Part shown: positions 26,687 through 36,429 of the stretch, piece by piece
How positions within the stretch are numbered: position 1 is the first letter of the stretch
How the letters are laid out: each line of letters opens with the position of its first letter
Origin: Novosphingobium pokkalii
Lineage (GTDB): Bacteria > Pseudomonadota > Alphaproteobacteria > Sphingomonadales > Sphingomonadaceae
Assembly: GCF_014652855.1 (NCBI RefSeq)
Contig: NZ_BMZP01000019.1
Location: 1-64,000, forward strand
Length of the DNA: 64,000 nt
Reading direction: 5' to 3'
Position numbers and translations under genes: made by a program
Notes under the pieces: model-generated
Seen by the model: only the letters and a program-made list of their open reading frames with translations
Told to the model about the DNA's origin: nothing
Databases searched by the model: none

Positions 26687-26936
26687 TGATCTCCTGAAAA
26701 TCAAGAGATTGTGGCTGGATCGAGAATTGTCTCTCCAGTGTTTCGCTTCGAGAAATCCTGAACATCGCCGCGCCAGAACAGTCTGCCGCCATGCGTTTGC
26801 GGCATGGCGTGGTGGCGCGTGAACGCTTGGCCATGGACAGCTCGCAAAAATTATACAAAATACCATATATGCACTTTTGCCCACCGTTCCGTTCGAATCG
26901 GCCTGCCGCTTCCCTGCTGTCCGTTGGTGGGCGCCC

Positions 26937-28274
26937 ATGACCACCGGGCGCCATCCGCGTGGCCTGGCCGTGCTGGCCGCCACCGAAACCTGGGAGCGCT
27001 TTTCGTTCTACGGGATGCAGGCGCTGCTCATGCTTTACATGACCACGCAATTGCTGCCGCGGGCGGGCAGTGGCGGGCGGGTTCTGGGCCTGGCGGGGCT
27101 GCGCGCCCTGCTCACCGGCGTGCTCGGGCCGATGTCGGATCAGGCCTTTGCGTCGCAGGTCTTCGGGCTTTACGCCGGGCTGGTCTATCTCACCCCGCTG
27201 GTCGGCGGACTGATCGGCGATCGTGTGCTGGGCGGGCGACGCACGGTCCTGCTGGGCGCGGGGTTGATGGCCGCCGGGCACCTGCTGCTGGCGTTCGCGC
27301 CGGGCTTTCTGGTCGCGCTGGGCCTGCTGATCATTGGCTCGGGCTGCCTCAAGGGCAATATCGCCACGCAAGTGGGCCGGCTCTATGCCCCGGCGGACGA
27401 GCGCCGCGACCAGGCGTTCCTGTGGTTCAACCTGGGCATCAACATCGGCGCCTTTGCCGGCCCGCTGGTCTGCGGCTTCCTGGGGCAGGATGGCGGCTGG
27501 CATGTGGGCTTTGCCTGCGCCGGGGTGGGCATGCTGGTGGGCATGGCCGTCTATGTCGCCGGTTGGCGCCACCTGCCGGCCGATGGTCCTGACGGCGTGC
27601 TTGCCGCGACGGCGGCGCACGATGGCAGCCCGGCCGAAACCGGGCGCGTCGCCCCGCTGCTCGGCCTGATCGCGCTGAGCCTGTTCTACAACATTCCCGT
27701 GGGGCAGAGCTTCAACGTCTATCCGCTGTGGATCGACCATGCCGCCGACCGCCACATCCTGGGGCTGGAGATACCTGTGGCATGGTATCTGGCCAGCGAC
27801 GGGCTGATCACCGTGCTGGCCACGCCGCTCGTCCTGGCCCTGTGGGCGCGGCAGACCCGCGCCGGCCGCCTGCCTGGCGCAGCGGCGCGGATCGGGATCG
27901 GCTGCGCGATGCTGGCCCTGGCCGACGGGCTGCTGGCCGTGCTGGCGCACATCTTTCCCCAGGCCCATGCGCTGCCGCCGCTGCTTGGCTTCGGCTATTT
28001 CCTGCTCGCCTCTTCGGCCTATCTCTTCGTCATGCCGGTGCTGCTGGCGGCCGTGGCACGCGCGGCGCCGCCGCATCTCACCGCCACGCTGATCGGCACT
28101 GTCTATGCCGGACTGTTTGCCGCCAATCTCACCGCCGGCTGGCTGGCCCGGTTCTATGAAAGCTGGGGCGCCGCCGCGTTCTGGGCAGGCAACGGCGCGA
28201 TCGCGACGCTAGGCGTGCTGGCCGCGATTGCGCTACGCCGTGTGCTGACCCCGCCTGAACCGGCTGCCGCCTGA
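26937..28274 (+). CDS. POT-family proton-dependent oligopeptide transporter
   Basis: 445 residues, about 12 membrane segments. The N-terminal ETWERFSFYGMQ is the ExxERFxYYG proton-coupling motif of POT/PTR2 transporters; GLIGDRVLGGRRT is the MFS loop-2 motif. The start is the ATG at 26937. It imports di- and tripeptides with protons. First gene of a peptide-use locus with DUF885, a GntR regulator, an M24 peptidase and a TonB receptor, and the first gene on the chromosomal side of the tRNA junction. Confidence 0.92.
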   Translation: MTTGRHPRGLAVLAATETWERFSFYGMQALLMLYMTTQLLPRAGSGGRVLGLAGLRALLTGVLGPMSDQAFASQVFGLYAGLVYLTPLVGGLIGDRVLGGRRTVLLGAGLMAAGHLLLAFAPGFLVALGLLIIGSGCLKGNIATQVGRLYAPADERRDQAFLWFNLGINIGAFAGPLVCGFLGQDGGWHVGFACAGVGMLVGMAVYVAGWRHLPADGPDGVLAATAAHDGSPAETGRVAPLLGLIALSLFYNIPVGQSFNVYPLWIDHAADRHILGLEIPVAWYLASDGLITVLATPLVLALWARQTRAGRLPGAAARIGIGCAMLALADGLLAVLAHIFPQAHALPPLLGFGYFLLASSAYLFVMPVLLAAVARAAPPHLTATLIGTVYAGLFAANLTAGWLARFYESWGAAAFWAGNGAIATLGVLAAIALRRVLTPPEPAAA

Positions 28275-28319
28275 TTTGCCCGCCTTTTCGTTCCATTCGT
28301 TTCAGCAAGGACTCTCCCG

Positions 28320-30134
28320 ATGCCGCATTCCTGGCGTAGCGCCCTGGCCACAGTGCTCCTGTCCGGCGCGATCGTTCCCGCCGTCGCCCTGGCGCAAACT
28401 CCGGCGCCTGCGCCCGCGTCTCCCGCGCCCAAGTCAACGGCGCCCGCCAGCGCGGAAGACGCCCGCTTCGAGGCGCTCAGCAGTGCCGAATGGGCCTGGC
28501 GCAAGACGCAGTTCGCCGATGACGAGGACAGCGCGCGCCATGCCGTGCCCCATCTGCCCGATGTCGGCCCTGCGGCGCAGGCGGCGCGCCTGAAGAAGTG
28601 GGAAGAGGTGCGCGCGCAACTGGCCACGATCGACGTGGCGCGCCTCTCGCCGGCCAACCAGGTCAACGCGGCTGTCTATCGCTATCAGATCGACACGCTG
28701 CTTTCGGCGCAGCGCTATCGCGAATACGAAAAGCCGCTCAACGCCGACACCAACTTCTGGGGAGACCTGGCCGACAGCGCGCGCAACGCCCACTTGCGCA
28801 GCGAGGACGAGTACACCGCCTATATCGCCACGCTGCGCGCCGTGCCGCGCTATTTCGACCAGCAGATCGCCAACATGCGCGCCGGGCTGGCGCGCGGCTT
28901 CACCCCGCCGCAAATCACGCTCAAGGGCCGCGAGGACACGATCCTGCCGGTAACCGCCGCCGCGCGGATCGAGGACAATCCGTTCTACGCCCCGTTCGTG
29001 ACGATGCCATCGACGATCCCCGCCGATCGCCAGGCGGCGCTGCGCCGCGAGGCGACCGCCGCGATCACCCAGGCGGTGGTGCCGGCGCACCAGGCGCTGC
29101 TGCAATTCCTGAAAAAGGACTATATTCCCAAGGCGCGCACGCGGCTCGATGCCTTTTCGCTGCCCGATGGCCAGGCCTATTACCAGGCGCAGATCCGCGA
29201 ATATACCACGCTGGACCTGCCCCCGGCGCAGATTCACCAGATCGGGCTGGACGCCGTGGCGCAAATCCGCGCGCAGATGCAGCAGGTTATGCAGGACGTG
29301 CATTTCCAGGGTGACCTGCCCGCCTTCCTGCATTTCCTGCGCACCGATCCGCAGTTCACCGTCAAGACGCCGCAGGCCCTGCTCGATCGTGGGGCGTGGA
29401 TCGCCAAGGAATTCGACGGCAAGGCCGCCGAATGGTTCGGCCACCTGCCGCGCCGCCGCTTTGCCATCGTGCCCGTGCCCGATGCCATCGCGCCCTATTA
29501 CACGGCGGGGCGCGGCGGCCCGGGGGTCTATCTGATCAACACGTTCAACCTGCCTTCGCGCCCGCTCTATTCCCTGCCCGCGCTGACCCTCCACGAAAGC
29601 GCGCCGGGCCATGCCTTCCAGATGCCGCTGGCCGCCGAGAACAAGGACCTCCCCGCGTTCCGCCAGGAATCCTACATTTCCGCCTATGGCGAAGGATGGG
29701 CGCTCTATTGCGAGAAGCTGGGCGAGGACATGGGGCTCTACCACACGCCCTACGAACGCTTCGGCATGCTCAGCTACCAGGCGTGGCGCGCCGCGCGGCT
29801 GGTGGTCGACACCGGCATCCACACGATGGGCTGGAGCCGCGCCCAGGCGCAGCAATATCTGCGCGACAACACCGCCCTGTCGGACCACGAGATCGAGACC
29901 GAGACCGACCGCTATATCGCCTGGCCCGGCCAGGCCCTGAGCTATTACCTGGGCGAGAAGGCCATCCTGGATGCCCGCGCCCGCGCCGAAAAGGCCCTGG
30001 GCGCCAAGTTCAACATCCGCGCGTTCCACGATACCGTGCTGCAACTGGGCTCGGTGCCGCTGCCGGTGCTGGATGCGGCGGTCGATCGCTTCATCGCGCA
30101 GGGCGGCACCGGCCCCTATCCCGACGAGGAATGA
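28320..30134 (+). CDS. Exported DUF885 hydrolase (metallopeptidase-like)
   Basis: 604 residues. A signal peptide ends near VALAQTP, so the protein is periplasmic. DUF885 family: the motif HESAPGHAFQ with the downstream ESYISAYGEGWALYCEKLG is a metallopeptidase-like zinc site (HExxxGH). A GNAT-free, single-domain protein of the family's usual length. It follows the POT transporter by 45 bp. It may cleave peptides before uptake. The exact substrate is unknown. Confidence 0.88.
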   Translation: MPHSWRSALATVLLSGAIVPAVALAQTPAPAPASPAPKSTAPASAEDARFEALSSAEWAWRKTQFADDEDSARHAVPHLPDVGPAAQAARLKKWEEVRAQLATIDVARLSPANQVNAAVYRYQIDTLLSAQRYREYEKPLNADTNFWGDLADSARNAHLRSEDEYTAYIATLRAVPRYFDQQIANMRAGLARGFTPPQITLKGREDTILPVTAAARIEDNPFYAPFVTMPSTIPADRQAALRREATAAITQAVVPAHQALLQFLKKDYIPKARTRLDAFSLPDGQAYYQAQIREYTTLDLPPAQIHQIGLDAVAQIRAQMQQVMQDVHFQGDLPAFLHFLRTDPQFTVKTPQALLDRGAWIAKEFDGKAAEWFGHLPRRRFAIVPVPDAIAPYYTAGRGGPGVYLINTFNLPSRPLYSLPALTLHESAPGHAFQMPLAAENKDLPAFRQESYISAYGEGWALYCEKLGEDMGLYHTPYERFGMLSYQAWRAARLVVDTGIHTMGWSRAQAQQYLRDNTALSDHEIETETDRYIAWPGQALSYYLGEKAILDARARAEKALGAKFNIRAFHDTVLQLGSVPLPVLDAAVDRFIAQGGTGPYPDEE

Positions 30135-30183
30135 GGAAACGTTCGTAAAAGGCCGGTCATGGTGCGCGGCCATTGCGGATATT

Positions 30184-30218
30184 GCCCCCGGCCATATATG
30201 GTCCGCCAGGCCGGGGGC
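30184..30218. promoter_or_regulatory. Hairpin with internal CCATATATGG palindrome before the GntR gene
   Basis: GCCCCCGGCC (30184-30193) pairs exactly with GGCCGGGGGC (30209-30218). The loop contains most of the 10-bp palindrome CCATATATGG (30192-30201). It could be the DUF885 terminator without a T-run, or an operator for the GntR-type regulator 43 bp downstream. Confidence 0.4.
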
Positions 30219-30260
30219 GCACGAGGTGCCGCCCTGCTGCGGCTGCTGGAGTGATCAGGA

Positions 30261-30908
30261 ATGAGCCTTGTTGTGCGGACGCTGGCCGATCGCATTTTCG
30301 ACCTCGTGCGCGAGAAAGTGGTTTCGGGGCAGTTGGCCGAAGACCAGCCGATCCGGCAGGATGCGCTGGCCGCCGAATTCGGGGTCAGCAAGATTCCCCT
30401 GCGCGAGGCGCTGGCCCGGCTGGAGCAGGAAAACCTGCTCGTCTCCCACGCCAACCGTGGCTATTTCGTGCGGGCGATGACGGCGGACGAGGCGGAGGAA
30501 ATCTATGCCCTGCGCCTGGCGATCGAACCGGCGGCAGTGGGCCTGGCCGCGCTGGCCGCCACCGACGAGGAACGCGCCGCCGCCGTGGCCGCAATGCAGG
30601 CGCTGGACCAGGCGGCCAGCACCCAGGCCGAACAGGTGGCCGTGCGCAACCGTGAATTCCACGTCGCGCTGACCCGCCCCTGCCGCCGCGTGCTGACCAT
30701 GCAACTGATCGAGCGGCTCCAGATCCTGTCGGAGCGCTATACCGTGGCGCATCTGGCCCCCGCCGGCCGCGGCGACCGCGCGCATGACGAGCACAACGGC
30801 CTGTTGCAGGCCTGGCTGGCGCGCAACGCGGCCCGGGCCGAGGAATTGGCCGCCGCGCATATCAGTGGCACGCTCAACGACTTGCGCCAGCAGTTGAACC
30901 TGCTCTGA
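30261..30908 (+). CDS. GntR-family transcriptional regulator (FCD subfamily)
   Basis: 215 residues. The N-terminal winged helix (QDALAAEFGVSKIPLREALARLEQENLL) is followed by an FCD-type helical ligand domain (EIYALRLAIEPAAVGLAA, EFHVALTRPC). It sits between the DUF885 gene and the M24 peptidase gene on the same strand, so it probably regulates this locus; the effector could be a dipeptide or amino acid. Confidence 0.92.
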   Translation: MSLVVRTLADRIFDLVREKVVSGQLAEDQPIRQDALAAEFGVSKIPLREALARLEQENLLVSHANRGYFVRAMTADEAEEIYALRLAIEPAAVGLAALAATDEERAAAVAAMQALDQAASTQAEQVAVRNREFHVALTRPCRRVLTMQLIERLQILSERYTVAHLAPAGRGDRAHDEHNGLLQAWLARNAARAEELAAAHISGTLNDLRQQLNLL

Positions 30909-30949
30909 CCAGGCCCTGCCGCAGGCAGGCGAAGCAAAGGATACCGAGA

Positions 30950-32161
30950 ATGACCACCCTGGGTGTCGGCGGCTCCACCGCCGCAGCCGAACTGGCACAG
31001 TTGCAGCCCTGGGCGGATTGCGCCGCGCCGATCGCGGCGGAGGAATATGCCGCGCGCCTGGCCAAGGCCCGCGCGCTGATGGCGGCACAGGGCATCGATG
31101 CGCTGCTGGTCAATGCGGGCGCCAGCCTGCGCTATTTCGCGGGTGTGCCGTGGGGCGCCAGCGAGCGCCTGGTGGCCATGATCGTGCTGCCCGAAGGACG
31201 GCCGCAGATCGTGGCGCCGCGCTTCGAGCACGGCTCGCTGGAGGCGGACCTGGTGATTGCGGCCGACCTGCACGGCTGGGAAGAGCACGAGGATCCCCAT
31301 GCCCTGGTCGCCGCGACCCTGCACGCCACGCGGGCCGGGCGCCTGGCGGTCGATCCGGCGTTTCCGTTCCAGATGGCACTGCGCCTGCAAGCCGCCGCGC
31401 CGGGCGTCACCCTGCTGGACGGCGGGCCGATCATCGATGCCTGTCGCTCGATCAAGTCGGAGGCAGAGCTGGCCCTGATGCGCCAGGCTAAGCAGATGAC
31501 GCTGGAAGTGCACCGCCGCGTTGCGCGCATCCTGCACCCCGGCATCACGGCCGGCGCCGTCACCCGCTTCATCGAAGCCGCGCACCGTGCGCTGGGCGCG
31601 GCGGGCAACAGCTTCTGCATCGTCGAGTTCGGCCGGGGCACCTCGTTCCCCCACGGCCTGCCGGGCGAGCGGCGCCTGGAGCAGGACGATGTCGTGCTGA
31701 TCGACACCGGCTGCTTCGTGCAGGGCTACACGTCCGACATTACCCGCACTTATGTCTATGGCACGCCCGGCGCCGAGCATCGCCGCATCTGGAACCTGGA
31801 GCGCGAGGCGCAGCAGGCCGCGTTCGATGCGGTAAAGCCCGGCGTTCCGTGCGAGGCGATCGATGCCGCCGCGCGCCGCGTGCTGGAACGCGCCGGGCTG
31901 GGGCCGGATTATCGCCTGCCCGGCCTGCCGCATCGCACCGGCCATGGCATCGGCCTGTCGATCCACGAAGGCCCGTTCCTGGTGCGCGGCGATGCCACGC
32001 CGCTGGCGCCGGGCATGTGCTTTTCCAACGAGCCGATGATCGTGCTGCCCGATCGCTTCGGCATCCGCCTGGAAGACCATTTCCACGTGACCGAAGCCGG
32101 CGCGCAGTGGTTTACCGAGCCGTCGCACGCGATCGACGATCCCTTCGGCCTGGCGGCCTGA
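30950..32161 (+). CDS. M24-family aminopeptidase (Xaa-Pro dipeptidase-like)
   Basis: 403 residues. N-terminal creatinase-like domain and C-terminal pita-bread domain. The five metal ligands are visible: Asp in LIDTGCF, Asp in TSDITRT, His in GHGIGLSIHEGP, Glu in SNEPM and Glu in RLEDHFH. It removes N-terminal residues, typically Xaa-Pro, with two metal ions. No signal peptide, so it acts in the cytoplasm on imported peptides. It follows the GntR gene by 41 bp and ends at a strong bidirectional terminator. Confidence 0.92.
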   Translation: MTTLGVGGSTAAAELAQLQPWADCAAPIAAEEYAARLAKARALMAAQGIDALLVNAGASLRYFAGVPWGASERLVAMIVLPEGRPQIVAPRFEHGSLEADLVIAADLHGWEEHEDPHALVAATLHATRAGRLAVDPAFPFQMALRLQAAAPGVTLLDGGPIIDACRSIKSEAELALMRQAKQMTLEVHRRVARILHPGITAGAVTRFIEAAHRALGAAGNSFCIVEFGRGTSFPHGLPGERRLEQDDVVLIDTGCFVQGYTSDITRTYVYGTPGAEHRRIWNLEREAQQAAFDAVKPGVPCEAIDAAARRVLERAGLGPDYRLPGLPHRTGHGIGLSIHEGPFLVRGDATPLAPGMCFSNEPMIVLPDRFGIRLEDHFHVTEAGAQWFTEPSHAIDDPFGLAA

Positions 32162-32175
32162 CCGCCACTCTGCAA

Positions 32176-32227
32176 CGACAAGGGAAAGGCCCTGGTCGCC
32201 AGCGCGATCAGGGCCTTTCCCTTGTCG
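32176..32227. terminator. Bidirectional terminator between peptidase and TonB receptor genes
   Basis: A perfect 19-bp stem (32176-32194 with 32209-32227) around a 14-nt loop. It lies 15 bp after the M24 stop and 52 bp after the convergent receptor stop. The strands contain A/T-rich tracts (AAAGG, CTTTCCC). Confidence 0.8.
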
Positions 32228-32279
32228 ATCGGCAGGAGGGAACGGGCGGCCACCCTCATGCAGCCGCCCGCCATCCTGA

Positions 32280-35237
32280 TCAGAACGCCAGCGTCGCGCC
32301 CACGAAGAGGTTGCGACCGAGCGGCGAATAGACCCCCGGATAAGTATTGCCGTTGCCGAACGAGGCGAGGACGCCCGAGGCGATCGCCGGCGGATCGCGA
32401 TCGAACAGGTTGTTGACGCCGGCGCGCACGTTGATCGCCTTGTTGATCCGCGCCGTCATCGCCAGGTCGATGTAGTCGTAGGACTTGATGCGGCCGTTGA
32501 TCAGGCTGCCGGTGCCGCTGAGGAAAGGATTGCTCGACGTGGTCGACAGGCGGGTGCCGCCGATGTGCCGCCAGGACAGCGAAACCGTGGCCACGTCGCG
32601 CGGCGCGGACCAGGTGACGCGGGCATTGTGGCGCCATTCGGGGTTGGGCTGGCCGCAGGTATAGCCGAAATAGCCCTTGCAGTCATAGGTGCCCAGGCCC
32701 GGAAGCGGTTCGTTCACCTGGCTCAGCAGGAACGTGCCGGCCAGGTTGACGCTCAGGCGACCGATGCGGCCCAGCGAGCGCGCGTAATCGATGTTGAGAT
32801 CGATGCCGTCGGTCTTGAGCGAGCCGGTGTTGAGCGTGGTCGAGACGATATAGCCGTTGGTGCCGAAGATCGCGCCGGTCTGCGGATCGCGGTGGAACAG
32901 CCCGCAGTAATAGGGGTCGCCGGTGGAAGTGCACTGCGACACGATCAGCGAAGGATCGATCGTGGCGATGTAGTCCTTCACCTTGATGTGGTAGTAATCC
33001 AGCGAGATCGAGAAGTTGGGGATGTCCTGCGGGGTCAGCACCAGGCCCACGGTGATGGTGTCGGCCTTTTCCGGCTTCACCTTGGGATTGCCCCCGGCCA
33101 GTTGCGAGCAGGTATCGGCCGGGCACTGGATGATCGCGCCGGTACCATACTTGGATGCGGCCACGCCGGTTGCCGCGCAAGCCGTGGCCGAGGCGGTCGG
33201 GCTGGTGCCGGCGCAGGGATCGTCCAGCGACACGTTGCCCACGCTCTGCGCGTTGAACAGTTCGGCGATATTGGGTGCACGAATGGCGCGGTTGTAGCTG
33301 GTGCGCAGGCGGACCGAGGTATCGGGCGCCCAGGTCAGCTCGCCCTTGTAGGTCCACACGCGGTAGGCCGAGTGGTTGCCGCTGGAGAGCTGGTCGTTGG
33401 TGTAGGACGAATAGCGCAGACCGCCGTTGAGCGTCAGCTTGTGGGCAAAGGGCATGTTTTCCAGCAGCGGCACTTCGATTTCGCCGAAGCCTTCCCACAC
33501 CGAGATTTCGCCGTCGGAATCGTTGGTGCCGCCCTGCTTGGCCACCGCATCGGCGGTGAACAGCAGCGTTTCCTTGCGGTTTTCCGCGCCCAGCGCGATC
33601 GCCACGCCGTTGGTGGCCCAGGGCGACTTGATGCCGAACGTGCCGAGATCGCCATTGATGCCCGCCGTCACCTGGCGCAGGCTGTTGCGGCTGGCGGTGT
33701 TGCTGTTGCTGAACAGGTACTTGGCCTGGGCCGAGGTGATGCCGTTGGCCTGGAACACGTCGATCGGCACGCAGGCCGGATCGGTGCCGTCGATCACCGA
33801 CTGGCAGGTGGGCGTGCCATTGACATCGACCACGTTGAGCGCCCGCTGCGCCTTCACGTTGTCGACGTTGTTGGTGTAGGTCTCGTTGTAGCGGACCAGG
33901 GCGTAGGTATAGGCCAGGTCATAGCTGAAGCCGTGGCCGATATCGCCATGCAGCCCGAGGTTGTAGCGATAGTCCTTGTGGCGCAGATCGTCGCGGCGCG
34001 AGAAATCGTTGTTGAGGCGATAGCCGATCAGCGTATCGACCGTGGTGCCGGTGCCGGCCGCCGTGCCGCACAGCGCCGTGGCCTGGCTGGCGCTCATCAG
34101 CGGGTTGTTGCAGTTGATGTTGAACGTCGTGCCCAGGAACAGGGCCGAAGGCGCCACCTGCGAATAAGTGCGGTCATTCATGTACATGAACGATCCGGTG
34201 AGCCGGGCCGCATCCGAAAAATCATAGCTGAGAAAGCCGCCACCGGTGTAGCGGGTATCCTGCCGCTGGATGTAGTTGGTTGGTGCGTAGTTGTAGGCAT
34301 AGGTGCTGTCATAGGGCACCCAGGTCTTCGACCCGTCCTTGGCGTTGGTCAGGTAACCCTGGCCCGAGCTGGGCCCGGACAGTGGCACGAACGTGCCATA
34401 GGTGGTGTTGGACGAGCCGCCGCAGACCAGGTTGCTGGCGCCATTGGCATTGAGCGCGCAGGCCGAATAATCGCGCGAGGACTGGAGCACCGGGTTGGTC
34501 TTGCGATAGCCGCCATAGACCGTGACATGCCCGCGCCCGCCGGCAAAGCTGTGGCCGAACGCACCGTTCACGTCCACCTTGCCGCCATCGGTCACCCAGT
34601 TCGGCGCCGTCTGGTAGCCGCGCGCGGATTGCAGGCCGCGCAGGTAATCGTCGGTGTTGTGGTGGTTGTTGATGCTGCCCTGCACGTCGAGGCGTACGCC
34701 TTCGAGCTTGTCGCGCAGGATGAAATTGACCACGCCCGAAATCGCGTCTGACCCATAGACCGCCGAGGCCCCGCCGGTGACCACGTCGATGCGCTCGATC
34801 AGCGCGGCGGGCACGAAATTGATGTCCATCGCCTGGCCGGGCAGCATGCGCTGGCCATTGAGCAGGGTCAGCACGCGGTTCGAGCCGAGGTTGCGCAAGT
34901 TGATCTGCGCCGTGCCGTCAGACCCGTTGGACACGTTCTCGTTCGCGTCGGCGGTGAACTGCGGCATGCGGTTCAGCGCGGCTTCGACATTGGTGGTGCC
35001 CTGGTATTGCAGTTCCTGGGCGCTCACCACGCTGAGCGGACTGTTGCTTTGCAGGTCGGCGCGCTTGATGCGCGTGCCGGTGACCACGATCGCGCTGTCC
35101 GATGCTTCGGGCGCGGCAGCGGGCGCTTCGGGCAGCGGCGCGGTGTAATCCTGCGCCATGGCAGCCGACGAGAGCAGCACCGTGGTCAGCGCGCCCAGGC
35201 CCACCGACCCCCTGAGAAGATATGATGTGGATCGCAT
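32280..35237 (-). CDS. TonB-dependent outer-membrane receptor
   Basis: 985 residues. Signal peptide (MRSTSYLL start, cleavage near AAMAQ), then plug domain (SAIVVTGTRIKRADL, LNRMPQFT, VYGSDAISGVVNFILRD) and a beta-barrel ending in LFVGATLAF with the terminal Phe. The ATG at 35237 has GAGGGG 6 bp upstream. It is convergent with the peptidase gene. It imports a bulky ligand with TonB energy; the neighbours suggest peptides. A strong promoter lies at 35301-35329. Confidence 0.94.
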   Translation of the reverse strand: MRSTSYLLRGSVGLGALTTVLLSSAAMAQDYTAPLPEAPAAAPEASDSAIVVTGTRIKRADLQSNSPLSVVSAQELQYQGTTNVEAALNRMPQFTADANENVSNGSDGTAQINLRNLGSNRVLTLLNGQRMLPGQAMDINFVPAALIERIDVVTGGASAVYGSDAISGVVNFILRDKLEGVRLDVQGSINNHHNTDDYLRGLQSARGYQTAPNWVTDGGKVDVNGAFGHSFAGGRGHVTVYGGYRKTNPVLQSSRDYSACALNANGASNLVCGGSSNTTYGTFVPLSGPSSGQGYLTNAKDGSKTWVPYDSTYAYNYAPTNYIQRQDTRYTGGGFLSYDFSDAARLTGSFMYMNDRTYSQVAPSALFLGTTFNINCNNPLMSASQATALCGTAAGTGTTVDTLIGYRLNNDFSRRDDLRHKDYRYNLGLHGDIGHGFSYDLAYTYALVRYNETYTNNVDNVKAQRALNVVDVNGTPTCQSVIDGTDPACVPIDVFQANGITSAQAKYLFSNSNTASRNSLRQVTAGINGDLGTFGIKSPWATNGVAIALGAENRKETLLFTADAVAKQGGTNDSDGEISVWEGFGEIEVPLLENMPFAHKLTLNGGLRYSSYTNDQLSSGNHSAYRVWTYKGELTWAPDTSVRLRTSYNRAIRAPNIAELFNAQSVGNVSLDDPCAGTSPTASATACAATGVAASKYGTGAIIQCPADTCSQLAGGNPKVKPEKADTITVGLVLTPQDIPNFSISLDYYHIKVKDYIATIDPSLIVSQCTSTGDPYYCGLFHRDPQTGAIFGTNGYIVSTTLNTGSLKTDGIDLNIDYARSLGRIGRLSVNLAGTFLLSQVNEPLPGLGTYDCKGYFGYTCGQPNPEWRHNARVTWSAPRDVATVSLSWRHIGGTRLSTTSSNPFLSGTGSLINGRIKSYDYIDLAMTARINKAINVRAGVNNLFDRDPPAIASGVLASFGNGNTYPGVYSPLGRNLFVGATLAF

Positions 35238-35300
35238 GTTTTGCCCCTCATGTTTTTTCACGAGGGCAATCCATCATATCTCGGAATGTGAGTCAAATAT

Positions 35301-35329
35301 ATTATACGATATCAGATCATCCCTTTCAA
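35301..35329 (-). promoter_or_regulatory. Sigma-70 promoter of the TonB receptor
   Basis: On the minus strand TTGAAA (-35, complement of 35324-35329) and TATAAT (-10, complement of 35301-35306) are separated by exactly 17 bp. This predicts transcription start near 35294 and a leader of about 57 nt. The 280-bp gap here is unusually AT-rich. Confidence 0.7.
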
Positions 35330-35518
35330 ACCGGACAAAAGCTTATCTAGGTTTCCATTTTTATTATTTATTATCATAGCTTTGTATGTGTTTAGAAACG
35401 CTGGACCCTGCGATTTCTCCGGACAAATCAAGCCCTGCCTAGGCCTGTTGATAGGTCTTAGCACCGCGGCAAGCACAGAAATTATTTGATATATTTGATA
35501 CCAATGTAAACCTGGTGT

Positions 35519-36304
35519 TCAGCGCCCGGTGAAACGCGCCGGGCGCCGCTCGAACACCGCGGCGACCCCTTCGGCATAGTCGGCGGTCTCGCGCAGGATC
35601 GCCTGCTCGGCCAGTTCGTGGTCCAGCGCGGCGGCCACCGCATCGGCCAGCCCGCGCACCATGGTGCCGCGCACCGCCACCAGCGCCAGCGGGCCATTGG
35701 CGGCCATTTCCTGCGCCATGGCCTGCGCCGCCGTGTCGAGATCGTCCGCCTCGACCAGGCGATCGACCAGCCCCCAGTCGAGCGCCTGGGCACCTTTGAC
35801 CCGCTCGGCCGACAGCATCATCCAGGCGGCGCGCTGAGCCCCGATCACGCGCGGCAGGGTGTGGCTGATGGCAAAGCCGGGGTGAAAGCCCAGCGCGACG
35901 AAATTGGCCGAGAAGCGCGCGGCCGGGCTGGCCACGCGAAAATCGGCCGACAGTGCCAGGCCCAGCCCCGCGCCCACCGCCGCGCCGCCGATCGCCGCGA
36001 CCATCGGCTTGCGCCGGCGAAACAGGCGCAGCGCCTGGTCATAGAGGCGGCGGATCGCGGCCAGGCCGTCCGCCCCGCTTTCCCCCGCCGCGCCGCCAAC
36101 CAGATCGGCCCCGGCGCAGAACGTTCTGCCCTGCGCGCGCAGCACGATCACCCGCACGCGCGGATCGGCATCGCAGGCTTCCACCGCGTCGGCGATGGCG
36201 CCGAGCAGCTCCACCGACAGGAAATTGAGCGGCGGGTTGGCCAGCGTGATGATCCCCAGCGGATCGGCAATGGTGAGGTCGAGGTGGTGCGTGGTCTTGG
36301 CCAT
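35519..36304 (-). CDS. Enoyl-CoA hydratase/isomerase family protein
   Basis: 261 residues, a crotonase-fold protein: LRAQGRTFCAGADL and GGAAVGAGLGLALSADFRVA provide the oxyanion hole and CoA-binding loops; ISHTLPRVIGAQRAAWMMLSAERV follows as usual. The start at the ATG 36304 matches family length. It probably acts in beta-oxidation or aromatic/acyl-CoA breakdown. It is divergent from serS with 125 bp between them. The catalytic acid cannot be assigned securely. Confidence 0.9.
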   Translation of the reverse strand: MAKTTHHLDLTIADPLGIITLANPPLNFLSVELLGAIADAVEACDADPRVRVIVLRAQGRTFCAGADLVGGAAGESGADGLAAIRRLYDQALRLFRRRKPMVAAIGGAAVGAGLGLALSADFRVASPAARFSANFVALGFHPGFAISHTLPRVIGAQRAAWMMLSAERVKGAQALDWGLVDRLVEADDLDTAAQAMAQEMAANGPLALVAVRGTMVRGLADAVAAALDHELAEQAILRETADYAEGVAAVFERRPARFTGR

Positions 36305-36429
36305 GGCCGCCTTGTTCCCCATCGCGCGGCAGGCGACAAGCCCGGTTGGCGCCATGCCAAACAAACCAGCCGCCCCGATTGCATACCCCGATTGCATCCG
36401 GGGAACCTTGCGGGCATAGCCCGGCAACC

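Noticed and set aside
26643..28076. A 477-residue minus-strand open frame
   Set aside because: It is the antisense shadow of the POT transporter: Arg/Gln/Ala-rich with no domain, in a GC-rich region where such frames are common.
32565..34751. A 728-residue plus-strand open frame
   Set aside because: Antisense of the TonB receptor; low-complexity Gly/Val/Ala/Arg with no motif.
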